The notes: generated from the sequence alone by a model not told the origin. Numbered from the stretch's first letter, positions 7,362-16,143 are shown. The stretch is DNA of 29,299 nt from Chloracidobacterium sp. UBA3360 (GCA_002360555.1 DEQS01000009.1:7471-36769); one strand, 5' to 3'. Numbers and translations are program-made.

Positions 7362-8330
7362 TCATCCTTGGGTATTGAGATAGTCGCGGACGATCTTCAT
7401 ATCTTCCCAGACCTCGCGCTTTTTGTGCGGGTCGCGGAGTAAGTAAGCCGGGTGAAACGTCGGCATAACCTTAACGCCAAGGTAATCGTGAAAATGCCCG
7501 CGAAGTTTCCCGATCGGGACCTTGGTCTCAAGCAGGTTCTGTGCGGCGGTCGCACCCAAAACGACGATCACTTTTGGCCGCACAACCGCGACTTCGCGCT
7601 TTAGATAAGGCTTACAAGCAATGGTCTCATCCATTTCCGGAGCTCGATTTCCGGGCGGGCGGCAGCGGTTGATGTTGCCGATAAAAACATCCTCGCGCGT
7701 GAGTCCGATGCTCTCAATGATCTTGGTCAAAAGCTGCCCCGCACGCCCGACAAACGGCTTGCCCTTCTCATCCTCATCCGCCCCCGGAGCCTCGCCGACA
7801 AACATCAGATCGGCGTTAAAATTCCCCGTGCTATTCACAACCTTTGACCGCCCAAGATCGCTTAATTTACACCGCGTACAGTCCGGCCCGATCTCCGCTC
7901 GGATCTGCTCAATGGTCTCTGTCGGTTCCGGCAAAGACAGCAATTCGGCAGCATTTAATGTGGTAGGGGCATTTTCCATTTCACTTGGTCCACCTTGGTC
8001 CACCTTGGTCCGGACCGGACCAGAACCGGAGAGTTTTGATAATGACGGCAAAGACGCAAGTCGCGAGCCGGCCGGTTTTGATTCCGGTGTTTTGGTCCTT
8101 ACTGGCTTTATATCTGGAATTTCAGATCTGAAATTTGAGATTGCCTCTGAATTTGCAATTTTAGATCTCAAATTGGGAATCCGAAGTCGCTCGGGGCTTT
8201 CCGCTCTTAACTCTCTACTCTCAACACTCAACTCTCCACTAAGTGCAATTGTCTCAACCCCAAGCTCCTGTAAATACAGCACTTGCTCGCGAACATCGGC
8301 TATCAGATTGTTCAAATCAGAATTTGGCAT
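7362..8330 (-). CDS. Family 4-type uracil-DNA glycosylase with repeat-expanded linker
   Basis: A uracil-DNA glycosylase that removes uracil from DNA to start base-excision repair. The catalytic core is at about residues 140-320: family 4 motif GEAPGADEDE (179-188), KPFVGRAGQLL, and the second active-site motif HPAYLL (293-298). Cys151, Cys154, Cys223 and Cys239 are placed as the four ligands of the [4Fe-4S] cluster of this family (CTRC, NRCRPPGNR, ACKPYL). Family members are usually about 200 residues; this one has 322. A conserved-looking N-terminal helix (1-30) is separated from the core by about 110 low-complexity residues, three parts of which (32-43, 50-73, 105-116) are encoded by different short-period repeats. 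Start ATG 8330; no clear Shine-Dalgarno site. Confidence 0.92.
   Translation of the reverse strand: MPNSDLNNLIADVREQVLYLQELGVETIALSGELSVESRELRAESPERLRIPNLRSKIANSEAISNFRSEIPDIKPVRTKTPESKPAGSRLASLPSLSKLSGSGPVRTKVDQGGPSEMENAPTTLNAAELLSLPEPTETIEQIRAEIGPDCTRCKLSDLGRSKVVNSTGNFNADLMFVGEAPGADEDEKGKPFVGRAGQLLTKIIESIGLTREDVFIGNINRCRPPGNRAPEMDETIACKPYLKREVAVVRPKVIVVLGATAAQNLLETKVPIGKLRGHFHDYLGVKVMPTFHPAYLLRDPHKKREVWEDMKIVRDYLNTQG
7985..8018. repeat. 10-nt tandem repeat TTGGTCCACC x2-3 ending in a palindrome
   Basis: Units TTGGTCCACC (7985-7994, 7995-8004) and TTGGTCCGGA (8005-8014) run into GGTCCGGACCGGACC, which is self-complementary to the units. It lies in frame inside the uracil-DNA glycosylase gene, encoding part of the linker around residues 105-116. 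Confidence 0.8.
8113..8182. repeat. AT-rich heptamer/palindromic array within the glycosylase gene
   Basis: Units of the ATTTCAG, ATCTGAA, ATTTGAG type lie on the left and complementary ATTTTAG, ATCTCAA units on the right, giving a self-complementary region. Period 7 is clear on the left part and degenerate in the centre. It is translated as residues 50-73 of the glycosylase linker. A similar ATTTCAA array without a coding role is at 19376-19409. Confidence 0.65.
8204..8238. repeat. Heptamer array CTCTCAA-type x5
   Basis: Five consecutive 7-nt units: CTCTTAA, CTCTCTA, CTCTCAA, CACTCAA, CTCTCCA. The array is translated on the minus strand as the charged segment around residues 32-43 of the uracil-DNA glycosylase (GELSVESRELR). 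Confidence 0.85.
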
Positions 8331-8354
8331 TGAGTGATATCTAATCTAATTTTT

Positions 8355-8466
8355 AACGCGGATCAAGCGGATTACGCAGATGGGAACGGATAGGCCAATA
8401 AACACTTGTTCCTAATAAACAAAATTTCAGATCCGTCTTCATCCGCCTGATCCGCGTAATCCGCGT

Positions 8467-8468
<2 letters not shown>
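8355..8468. repeat. Long inverted repeat of 9-nt units (GCGGATxxx class)
   Basis: The left arm from 8355 (units such as GCGGATCAA, GCGGATTAC, GCAGATGGG) pairs with the right arm ending at 8468 (units such as TCATCCGCC, TGATCCGCG, TAATCCGCG). Each arm is about 37 nt, separated by about 40 nt of AT-rich sequence. It fills the spacer between coaBC and the glycosylase gene and overlaps the coaBC stop codon. Confidence 0.88.
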
Positions 8469-9714
<1,246 letters not shown>

Positions 9715-9747
9715 AAACAGGTTTATTCTACACGAAACGGTGGTCAA

Positions 9748-11076
9748 TCAAAGATTGGAGATGAGTTCGTTAAAGCGGCGGTCTGCATTGAGCAACTCCA
9801 CCTCTTCCCTTGCCCACGGCGAATATCCGTTCGCCGGGTCTGCAACATCCTTAACAAACTGCTCCCAACCGACCCAGCGGACATCATTTACCTCAACGGA
9901 GTTTCGTGCGGTTAGAGCGTCGGTAAATCCCACAAGGACAGGACAGATCTCATTCTCGACAACCCCGTCTTTTTCAGCACGGTAGCGAAAATCGGGCAAA
10001 ATGACATCGAGTTTGACGCCCGCGATACCGAGTTCGTATTTCAGTCGGCGTTTTGCAGCGGCCTCAGTAGTTTCGTGGAGCATCACATGGCCGCAGCAAG
10101 AATTTGACCAGACACCCGGCCATGTTTTTTTGGTTAACGCACGCTGCTGTAATAGGAGTTCGCCCTTGTTATTAAAAAGAAAGATCGAAAATGCCCGGTG
10201 GCGTTTTGTGTCGCCGTCGTGGGCGGCGAGTTTGGGGGCGGTGCCGATCGCGTTATTGTCCTCGTCAACATAGACGATCATGTCGTCAAACGCGTAGTGA
10301 TACCGCAGATAAAACGCCGCCAGCCCAATTAGCACGACGGCGCCGATCATCACCGGCATCCACATCCCCGAAAAAAACGCGATCGCCGACCAAAAGAAAA
10401 TGATAAAAAAGGTGCTTGAAATAAGCTGTGCAGGAGCGGGCAAGAGCGGTTTTCTAATAAAGGTAAATATTTCAATTACCGCCGCCCCGATTGCACCCGA
10501 GAATAGCCATCCGGCAAAATTCGAAACCGGCACGCCATAAAACGCCCCGCCGCCCTCATAACGCCAAAATCCGATCTTGACCGCTCCCGGATCTAACACC
10601 AGATCGAACACAACAAGCATCAGCGCCACCATCACAACTCGTAGAATTGCGGCTGACGGCTTACGGCTGGCGGCTGACGGCTGTTTTTCCACCAGACGAG
10701 CTGCAATTCCATACGCAGCTACAACCAAAGGCGTCCAAGCCAGAAAAACGGCCCAAGGCGTTAGGCCAATCAACCGATAACCGAGCAGTTCTGAATAGCC
10801 AAAATGCCCATACGGAAATCCCGTGATCATCGCCGACGTCTCGATCACCAAAGCGAGCACGCCCAATATCCCAAACAAAATAACCGCGTCCCGCCGCCCG
10901 AGCCACATCATCGTCGCCCAAAACACGGGTATCGCAAACAAGATCACGTTAATGCCCGACACAAATCGAGCCTCCGGTGGGATGACCACATTCGCCATAA
11001 AAAACGCGCCCGTCGCGAGTATCACGAGGATCGCCCCGCCAATGATCAATTGAGTTTTCGTCAGTAAATATCTCAA
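9748..11076 (-). CDS. Fusion of CruF-like carotenoid hydratase and type 1 isopentenyl-diphosphate isomerase
   Basis: A 442-residue fusion. Residues 1 to about 258 form a multi-pass membrane domain of the CruF / bisanhydrobacterioruberin hydratase family (TGFPYGHFGY, LIGLTPWAVFLAWTPLVVAAY, FDLVLDPGAVKIGFWRY), known to add water to terminal carotenoid ends. Residues 265-442 form a soluble Nudix-type IPP isomerase that interconverts isopentenyl and dimethylallyl diphosphate. Its metal ligands are His286, His293, His330, Glu374 and Glu376, with catalytic Cys328 (SNSCCGH) and the ENEICPV motif; the His286-His293 spacing matches E. coli Idi. A GGCTGAC heptamer array encodes the loop at about 132-142. 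It is divergent to a prenyltransferase gene across 62 nt. Both activities look intact by residue content. Confidence 0.88.
   Translation of the reverse strand: MRYLLTKTQLIIGGAILVILATGAFFMANVVIPPEARFVSGINVILFAIPVFWATMMWLGRRDAVILFGILGVLALVIETSAMITGFPYGHFGYSELLGYRLIGLTPWAVFLAWTPLVVAAYGIAARLVEKQPSAASRKPSAAILRVVMVALMLVVFDLVLDPGAVKIGFWRYEGGGAFYGVPVSNFAGWLFSGAIGAAVIEIFTFIRKPLLPAPAQLISSTFFIIFFWSAIAFFSGMWMPVMIGAVVLIGLAAFYLRYHYAFDDMIVYVDEDNNAIGTAPKLAAHDGDTKRHRAFSIFLFNNKGELLLQQRALTKKTWPGVWSNSCCGHVMLHETTEAAAKRRLKYELGIAGVKLDVILPDFRYRAEKDGVVENEICPVLVGFTDALTARNSVEVNDVRWVGWEQFVKDVADPANGYSPWAREEVELLNADRRFNELISNL
10651..10683. repeat. Heptamer array GGCTGAC x4 in the CruF-IDI gene
   Basis: GGCTGAC, GGCTTAC, GGCTGGC, GGCTGAC and a partial GGCTG, 7-nt period. 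In frame on the minus strand, encoding KQPSAASRKPSA in a loop between predicted membrane helices. Confidence 0.88.
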
Positions 11077-11138
11077 ATTGTTAATTAGTAATTACTAATT
11101 AGTTAATTAATAATTAGCTTTTCAGGATCCGAACAAAT
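11077..11138. promoter_or_regulatory. Short divergent promoter region with an AT-rich palindrome
   Basis: 62 nt separate the oppositely oriented carotenoid genes, so both promoters should be here or overlap the coding ends. AATTAGTAATTACTAATT (11083-11100) is a perfect 18-nt palindrome, part of a period-7 AATTAGT-type array to about 11117. It could be an operator, but the resemblance to other repeat arrays makes a plain repeat equally likely. No confident -35/-10 pair was identified. Confidence 0.45.
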
Positions 11139-11975
11139 ATGCGATTTTTGCTAAAAGTCAGCCGTCCGCGATTTTGGTTCTACATCTTTGGCCCATATAT
11201 TGTTGGGCTTGTCGCCGCGGCCGAGTATCCGCAGCAATTGGATAAGCTGACATATCTCTTATTCGGCCTGTATTTCACCTTTCCCGCAAACCTGCTCGTC
11301 TACGGCGTCAACGATATTTTCGATTATGAGACAGACAAGCTAAACGAAAAAAAGACAGATTACGAAACACTCGTCGCTCCGGAAAGGCGGTCAAAACTCT
11401 GGCTCGCGATCTTTGTAACAAATATTGCGTTCGCGGGAATTTTGTTCCTCGGCAATTTGCCCGCAGTTATTGCCGGAGCGGCGTTTCTATTTTTCTCTAT
11501 CTTTTATTCCGCTCCGCCGATACGGGCAAAAGCAAAACCGTTTCTCGATTCTGCATTCAATATTCTCTACGTGATGCCCGGCGTCTTTTCGTATTCGCTG
11601 GTCACCGGCCAATTTCCGCCCGCGTCGATCGTTATCGCCGCGGGATGCTGGACAGCCGCAATGCACGCTTATTCTGCGATCCCGGACATCGATGCTGACA
11701 AGGCTGCCGGCCTGAAAACTATCGCAACGGTTTGCGGCCCATATTTTACGCTCGGCATTTGCGCGGTATTGTACGCGACGGCGGGCATCATCGCGGCAGA
11801 ATATTTAGGCCTTGCCGGCATCACGATCGGCTTTGCCTACATTCTGCTAATGGTCGCTTCCGCAAGGTCGGTCAAAACAGGAACTCTTTTCAAATTATAC
11901 CGCTCATTTCCCCTCATTAATGTTGCGGCCGGCTTTGTGATCTTCTGCAATATCGCCCTCGACAAATTACTCTAA
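11139..11975 (+). CDS. UbiA-family prenyltransferase, probable lycopene elongase
   Basis: A 278-residue multi-pass membrane prenyltransferase. The N-terminus VSRPRFWFYIFGPY resembles the SRPRFW start typical of lycopene elongases (LyeJ, CrtEb type), which add C5 units to lycopene to make C50 carotenoids. Two Asp-rich motifs bind Mg-diphosphate: NDIFDYETD (58-66) and DIDAD (183-187). Seven to nine hydrophobic helices are apparent. The neighbourhood (CruF-like hydratase with IDI upstream; crtI and crtB downstream) strongly supports a carotenoid substrate over quinone or chlorophyll tails. The stop codon overlaps the convergent crtI stop by 3 nt. No strong Shine-Dalgarno site is visible before ATG 11139. 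The exact product (elongase versus elongase/hydratase) is inferred. Confidence 0.82.
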   Translation: MRFLLKVSRPRFWFYIFGPYIVGLVAAAEYPQQLDKLTYLLFGLYFTFPANLLVYGVNDIFDYETDKLNEKKTDYETLVAPERRSKLWLAIFVTNIAFAGILFLGNLPAVIAGAAFLFFSIFYSAPPIRAKAKPFLDSAFNILYVMPGVFSYSLVTGQFPPASIVIAAGCWTAAMHAYSAIPDIDADKAAGLKTIATVCGPYFTLGICAVLYATAGIIAAEYLGLAGITIGFAYILLMVASARSVKTGTLFKLYRSFPLINVAAGFVIFCNIALDKLL

Positions 11976-13474
11976 AGTGATTCAAGCGGTTCGGCAGTCG
12001 TTATATCGTGAACACGTTTATACGCCAGCTCAGCGCTGATCAGACATATCTGCGTGCCGATGCCCGGATTTGTCCCGGCCCCGACATAAAATAGATTTTC
12101 GATCTTTTTCGACTTATTTTTTGGCCGGAATATCGCCGTCTGTCGCAGCGTGTGGGCCAACCCAAGTGCCGAGCCTTTGAACGCGTTGTAATCGGCCGCG
12201 AAATTTTCGACGGTGTAAATGCGTTTGTATTCGATCTTTTCCCGCAGGCCCTGCAGGTTCATTTCCTGCTCCATCAATGCCAAAACCCGGTCCGCGTAGA
12301 TCTCTTTTTGCTCGTCAGTGATCGCGAGATCCGATGCTATCGGCACGAGCACAAACAAATTCTCCTTTCCCTCCGGAGCGACCGACGGATCCGTCACGCT
12401 CGGTGCACACACATATAATGACGGCTCGTCCGGCAGACAAGGGTCTTTGTAGATCTCATCAAAATTCTTTCGCCAGTCTTCGCTAAAGAGCAGATTGTGG
12501 TGAACGAGGCTCGGCAGCTTTTCCGAAACGCCAAGATACATAATAAATGCCGACGGAGCCATCGTGCGTTTTTGCCAGTATTTTTCCTTGTGTGTTTGCT
12601 GCGCGATATCGAGCAGCCGCGTCTCTGTAAACCACATATCCGCGTTTGAAATGACGAGGTCAGCTTCGATAAATTCATCGCCCTCTATCCGCACGCCGAC
12701 GGCTTTTCCGTCGCGGACAATTATCTTTTCGACCGGCGAATTCGTCCGCAAAACCGCCCCGTTTTTCTCCGCAATATTTGCAAGAGCTTTGATCAGCTCG
12801 TAAAAACCGCCCTGCGGATAAAAAACGCCTTGGTTAAAATCCATGTGCGACATCAGGTTGTACAGGGCCGGTGCTTCGTACGGCGATGTGCCGAGGAATA
12901 CCATCGTGTATTCCATCACCTGCTGCAGCTTTTTCGAAGTGAAAAATTTTGAGACAAACTTATGCATCGTCGAAAAGACCGACAGCTTTTGCCCTTCGGT
13001 CATCACACGTTTATTGAAAAAATCCCAGATGCGGTCATAGTTTTTGAACATGAAACTCTGCGTCGCGACCTCGTATTGATATTTCGATTGCTTGAGGTAC
13101 GCACGTAGCTTTTCGCCGGCTCCGGTTTCGATCGCTTCGAAAGTGGCGGTGTCTATTTCGATGTCAGAGTTGATATCAAGAGGATCGCCGTTGTTCCGGA
13201 AAAAGATCCGGTACGACGGCGAGAGCCGCTTTAGTTCGAGATGATCCTCGACGCGTTCGCCAACGAGATTAAAATAATGTTCAAAAATGTCGGGGGCGAG
13301 GTACCACGACGGTCCCATGTCGAACCTAAACCCGCCATGCTCAAAAATATTCGCACGGCCGCCAAGATTGGCATTTTTCTCGACCACGGTCACGTCGTAG
13401 CCTTTTTTGGCAAAAAGACCGGCGGCCCCAAGACCGCCGATCCCCGCCCCGATAATGACAACCTTTTTATTCAT
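11972..13474 (-). CDS. crtI: Phytoene desaturase (CrtI family)
   Basis: A 500-residue CrtI-type desaturase that would convert phytoene stepwise to lycopene. It has the N-terminal dinucleotide-binding motif VVIIGAGIGGLG, followed by GYDVTVVEKNANLGGRAN and the substrate-side motif FRFDMGPSWYLAPD. The C-terminal FAD-binding signature is NLFYVGAGTNPGIG, close to the typical LFLVGAGTHPGAG. ATG 13474 is chosen (MNKKVVIIGAG); it overlaps the crtB stop by 8 nt, so crtB-crtI are co-translated. A longer frame from GTG 13480 is less likely. Close family members include CrtD-type 3,4-desaturases and CrtN-like enzymes; pairing with crtB favours CrtI. No lycopene cyclase gene is in the window, consistent with an acyclic carotenoid. 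Confidence 0.93.
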   Translation of the reverse strand: MNKKVVIIGAGIGGLGAAGLFAKKGYDVTVVEKNANLGGRANIFEHGGFRFDMGPSWYLAPDIFEHYFNLVGERVEDHLELKRLSPSYRIFFRNNGDPLDINSDIEIDTATFEAIETGAGEKLRAYLKQSKYQYEVATQSFMFKNYDRIWDFFNKRVMTEGQKLSVFSTMHKFVSKFFTSKKLQQVMEYTMVFLGTSPYEAPALYNLMSHMDFNQGVFYPQGGFYELIKALANIAEKNGAVLRTNSPVEKIIVRDGKAVGVRIEGDEFIEADLVISNADMWFTETRLLDIAQQTHKEKYWQKRTMAPSAFIMYLGVSEKLPSLVHHNLLFSEDWRKNFDEIYKDPCLPDEPSLYVCAPSVTDPSVAPEGKENLFVLVPIASDLAITDEQKEIYADRVLALMEQEMNLQGLREKIEYKRIYTVENFAADYNAFKGSALGLAHTLRQTAIFRPKNKSKKIENLFYVGAGTNPGIGTQICLISAELAYKRVHDITTAEPLESL

Positions 13475-14378
13475 ACACACCGACCAGGGCCTTCATCGAC
13501 AGCCACAGTTTTTGCCGAAAATTTGTCCGAACACGGCCGAGATACACATTATAGTTTGCCCGCTCGATTTGTCTTAATATTGCTTTGTAAAGGACATACG
13601 ACACCCGCACCGCCAACCGCCCACGCCACGCAAGCATCGGGATGCCGGGCAGCGCCTCGCGATAGACCTCGCGATTGCGCGCGATCTGAAACTTCATAAA
13701 ATCGACAAACCGCTCGTCATACACACGTGCAGAAATGTCATCTGACGAGAGCCCAAAACGCCGCATCTCGTCCTGCGGCATATAGACACGGCCGAGATTC
13801 TCATAGTCCTCGCGGATATCACGTAGAAAATTGGTCAACTGAAAAGCGTAGCCGAGTTTGATCGCGTATGGAAACGCCGCCTCCGACGAAAATCCGACGA
13901 TCCGCGTCACCATCAGCCCGATGACGCCAGCTGAGCCGTACATATAATCTTCGAGCTCGGCGTAATTTTCGTACTCAAACTTTTCCTCGTCCATAAACAT
14001 AGACTTCAGAAAAGCCTCTCCGACCTCGACCGGGATCCTGTATTTATGAAAGGTGTGGACGATCGCGTTCATCACCGCATCAGAACTGCCGCCGACCGCC
14101 ATCGCTGCCAGCCAACTCTGCCGCCATTCGGCAAGCTTGGCGAGCGTCTCTTGTTTCGTTCCTTTATTTGGATCGTCAACGATCTCGTCGGGTATGCGTG
14201 CAAAAGCATAGATCGCATAAATGCCATCGCGGGTCTCCCGCGGAAAAAACTGGGTCGCAAAATAAAAGCTCGTCCCATATTTACGCGTGATCGCCTTACA
14301 TTCCTGCAAACCTCGGTCGATCAGTTCTGTGTTCTTGGTTCTTGAATCTAACAACATTTTATTGAACTTGCGGAGCAT
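13467..14378 (-). CDS. crtB: Phytoene synthase
   Basis: A 303-residue squalene/phytoene synthase that condenses two geranylgeranyl diphosphates to phytoene. Both Asp-rich motifs are present: DEIVDD (64-69) and DIRED (187-191) inside LTNFLRDIREDYENLGRVYM, a very conserved block. YGTSFYFATQFFP near the N-terminus is also typical. The start at 14378 is preceded by GGAG six bases upstream (minus strand), supporting it over the inner ATG at 14357. First gene of the crtB-crtI pair. Its promoter should lie in the 125 nt shared with the divergent Nudix gene, but no clear element was seen. Confidence 0.95.
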   Translation of the reverse strand: MLRKFNKMLLDSRTKNTELIDRGLQECKAITRKYGTSFYFATQFFPRETRDGIYAIYAFARIPDEIVDDPNKGTKQETLAKLAEWRQSWLAAMAVGGSSDAVMNAIVHTFHKYRIPVEVGEAFLKSMFMDEEKFEYENYAELEDYMYGSAGVIGLMVTRIVGFSSEAAFPYAIKLGYAFQLTNFLRDIREDYENLGRVYMPQDEMRRFGLSSDDISARVYDERFVDFMKFQIARNREVYREALPGIPMLAWRGRLAVRVSYVLYKAILRQIERANYNVYLGRVRTNFRQKLWLSMKALVGVYE

Positions 14379-14503
14379 GACTCCGCCGATTTTTCCAAAA
14401 GAATTTGACCTAAACCATTGCTATTCGAAAATCTGAACGATCTGGATTCATTTTTTTTCGACACCGAGCCGCATGATATGATTGGAATCTTCAGGTTTTG
14501 TCT

Positions 14504-15034
14504 ATGCCAACTACCTTATCATCAAAATCGATTTACAAAGGCCGTATCTTTGACCTTCGCGTCGATACTATCCGCGAGGGCGAAGTCGAATACGACCGCG
14601 AGATCGTCGGCCATAACGGCAGTGCAGTCATCGTGCCGGTTTTTGAGGATATGACGGTCGCCCTCGTGCGGCAGTATCGTCATGCGGCGGATAAATATTT
14701 ACTTGAGATCCCGGCAGGGACGCTTGAACTAGGCGAAGACCCTCGAACTGGTGCGATCCGCGAACTCGAAGAAGAGATCGGCGTCACCGCGACAAACGTC
14801 GAAAAGCTATGCGAATTTTACATCTCACCGGGATTTTTGACGGAAAAGATGTATGTTTATGTAGCCACCGGCTTGACTGAAACATCACAAAAGCTAGACG
14901 CAGATGAATTTATCGAGATCGAACGCCTCTCATTTCCCGACATTTTCGACCGCATCCGCTCCGGCAAGATCGAAGACGCCAAAACCATCGCCGGCACCAT
15001 GCTCGCCGGTTCGCGTTTTGGCTTCACGCTTTAA
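14504..15034 (+). CDS. Nudix hydrolase, ADP-ribose pyrophosphatase type
   Basis: A 176-residue Nudix hydrolase. The full Nudix box GX5EX7REUXEEXGU is present at residues 72-94 (GTLELGEDPRTGAIRELEEE then IGV). The flanking pattern ALVRQYRHAADKYLLEIPAG and FYISPGFLTEKMYVYVA is typical of NudF-type ADP-ribose pyrophosphatases, which split ADP-ribose to AMP and ribose 5-phosphate. The Pro-Gly-Phe-rich segment after the box supports ADP-ribose preference. ATG 14504 is chosen; a TTG two codons earlier (14498) is the only near alternative. It lies just before the ribosomal protein promoter and is divergent to crtB. Confidence 0.9.
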   Translation: MPTTLSSKSIYKGRIFDLRVDTIREGEVEYDREIVGHNGSAVIVPVFEDMTVALVRQYRHAADKYLLEIPAGTLELGEDPRTGAIRELEEEIGVTATNVEKLCEFYISPGFLTEKMYVYVATGLTETSQKLDADEFIEIERLSFPDIFDRIRSGKIEDAKTIAGTMLAGSRFGFTL

Positions 15035-15046
15035 CGCCATATCCAC

Positions 15047-15075
15047 TTGACCTCAGTCTGGGATTTCGATATTCT
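15047..15075 (+). promoter_or_regulatory. Sigma-70-type promoter of the rplM operon
   Basis: TTGACC (15047-15052) and TATTCT (15070-15075) are separated by exactly 17 nt, close to the TTGACA/TATAAT consensus. It begins 12 nt after the Nudix gene stop. The expected transcript start (about 15082) would give a 40-nt leader to rplM. A short palindrome ATGCG-TT-CGCAT followed by Ts (15076-15091) sits at the start point. Confidence 0.7.
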
Positions 15076-15121
15076 ATGCGTTCGCATTTTTGCGGATATT
15101 TCTATCAGTGTGTGTGTGAAT

Positions 15122-15559
15122 ATGAGTACTACTTACTTTCCTAGCGGAAAAGGTTTAGCAGAAAATCGCAAATGGCTCGTCGTTGATGCCAAAGGCAAAA
15201 CGGTCGGACGTCTGGCAACTGAGGTTGCACGCATCTTGTCGGGTAAGAACAATCCGGCGTGGACGCCGTTCCTCGATATGGGCGACCACTGTGTCGTCAT
15301 CAACGCCCGGCACGCCAAGTTTACGGGTGCCAAAAACGATCAAAAGATCTATTACCGTCACACACTGTATCCCGGCGGTCTGCGTGAGACGACGGTCAAA
15401 GAAATGTTTGAGACCAAGCCTGAAAAGGTCATCGAGCTCGCCGTCAAAGGCATGCTGCCGAAAACCAAACTAGGCAAAGCAATGGGCAAGAAATTAAAAG
15501 TGTACGCGGATGCTGAGCACAGACACATCGCTCAGAAACCGGAGACGAGAGAACTCTAA
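15122..15559 (+). CDS. rplM: Large-subunit ribosomal protein uL13
   Basis: A 145-residue ribosomal protein L13 of the 50S subunit. Characteristic blocks are KWLVVDAKGKTVGRLATEVARIL, HCVVINARHAKFTG, KIYYRHTLYPGG and KGMLPKTKLGKAMGKKLKVY. ATG 15122 matches the family N-terminus; the frame is open 25 codons further upstream but that part runs through the promoter. No Shine-Dalgarno site; a GT-rich stretch precedes the start. First gene of the rplM-rpsI-rpsB-tsf-pyrH-frr cluster. Confidence 0.97.
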   Translation: MSTTYFPSGKGLAENRKWLVVDAKGKTVGRLATEVARILSGKNNPAWTPFLDMGDHCVVINARHAKFTGAKNDQKIYYRHTLYPGGLRETTVKEMFETKPEKVIELAVKGMLPKTKLGKAMGKKLKVYADAEHRHIAQKPETREL

Positions 15560-15561
15560 AG

Positions 15562-15632
15562 GTTCCGAGTTCAAAGTTTCGAGTTCCGAGTTAAGGCTTG
15601 GAAAAACTCGGAACTCGGAACTCGAAACTCGA
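15562..15632. repeat. Inverted heptamer array GTTCCGA / AACTCGG filling the rplM-rpsI spacer
   Basis: The left half is GTTCCGA, GTTCAAA, GTTTCGA, GTTCCGA, GTT (15562-15592). After a 12-nt loop the right half is AACTCGG, AACTCGG, AACTCGA, AACTCGA (15605-15632). The halves are complementary and would fold into a hairpin of roughly 30 bp. It begins 2 nt after the rplM stop and ends 10 nt before the rpsI start. Confidence 0.95.
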
Positions 15633-15642
15633 AACTAAATTT

Positions 15643-16035
15643 ATGGCAGACATTCAGTATTACGGCACGGGCCGCAGAAAAACTTCGACAGCACGCGTTT
15701 ATCTTCGTCCGGGCAGCGGCAAGATCCTTGTCAACAAGCGCGAATTTAACTCGTATTTCCCTAACGAAGCGTTGCAGATGATCATTCGTCAGCCGCTGAC
15801 TTTGACGGAAACGGTCGAGCAGTTCGACATTTTGGTCAACGTCGATGGCGGCGGACAGGCCGGACAAGCCGGTGCGGTTCGTCACGGCATCACGCGTGCC
15901 TTGATGGAATTTAACGCTGACCTGCGTCCTGCACTCAAAAAGGCAGGCCTCGTCACACGCGACCCGCGTCAAAAGGAACGCAAGAAATACGGGCAGAAAG
16001 GTGCCCGTGCGAGATTCCAGTTCTCGAAGAGATAA
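15643..16035 (+). CDS. rpsI: Small-subunit ribosomal protein uS9
   Basis: A 130-residue ribosomal protein S9. Family blocks are YYGTGRRKTSTARVYL, FPNEALQMIIRQPL, GGGQAGQAGAVRHGITRAL and the C-terminal KKYGQKGARARFQFSKR; the final SKR tail reaches the ribosomal P site in known structures. ATG 15643 is chosen over the longer frame from 15598, whose first 15 residues would be encoded by the repeat array. No Shine-Dalgarno site is present because the array occupies the place where one would lie. Co-transcribed with rplM, the usual L13-S9 pair. Confidence 0.97.
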   Translation: MADIQYYGTGRRKTSTARVYLRPGSGKILVNKREFNSYFPNEALQMIIRQPLTLTETVEQFDILVNVDGGGQAGQAGAVRHGITRALMEFNADLRPALKKAGLVTRDPRQKERKKYGQKGARARFQFSKR

Positions 16036-16049
16036 TTTTTGTTCAACAA

Positions 16050-16088
16050 ATAGGACATATAGGTCGAATACCACTCATATGTCCTATA
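16050..16088. repeat. Heptamer hairpin ATAGGAC / ATGTCCT after rpsI
   Basis: ATAGGAC (16050-16056) and ATATAGG (16057-16063) are complementary to CTCATATGTCCTAT ending near 16087, giving a stem of about 14 bp with a small loop. It starts 14 nt after the rpsI stop. It belongs to the period-7 class but has only about two units per arm. Confidence 0.75.
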
Positions 16089-16095
16089 CACCATT

Positions 16096-16130
16096 AACAA
16101 GGCTCACGTTGGTTTACCAGTTGCCTTGTT
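16096..16130 (+). promoter_or_regulatory. Stem-loop in the rpsB leader, possible S2 autoregulatory element
   Basis: AACAAGGC (16096-16103) pairs perfectly with GCCTTGTT (16123-16130), with a small inner stem TGG-TTTA-CCA. It lies 13 nt upstream of the rpsB ribosome-binding site. Its composition differs from the repeat arrays. Ribosomal protein S2 is known to regulate its own leader in several bacteria; whether this is such an element is inferred from position only. Confidence 0.4.
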
Positions 16131-16143
16131 GAGTACATAAACC

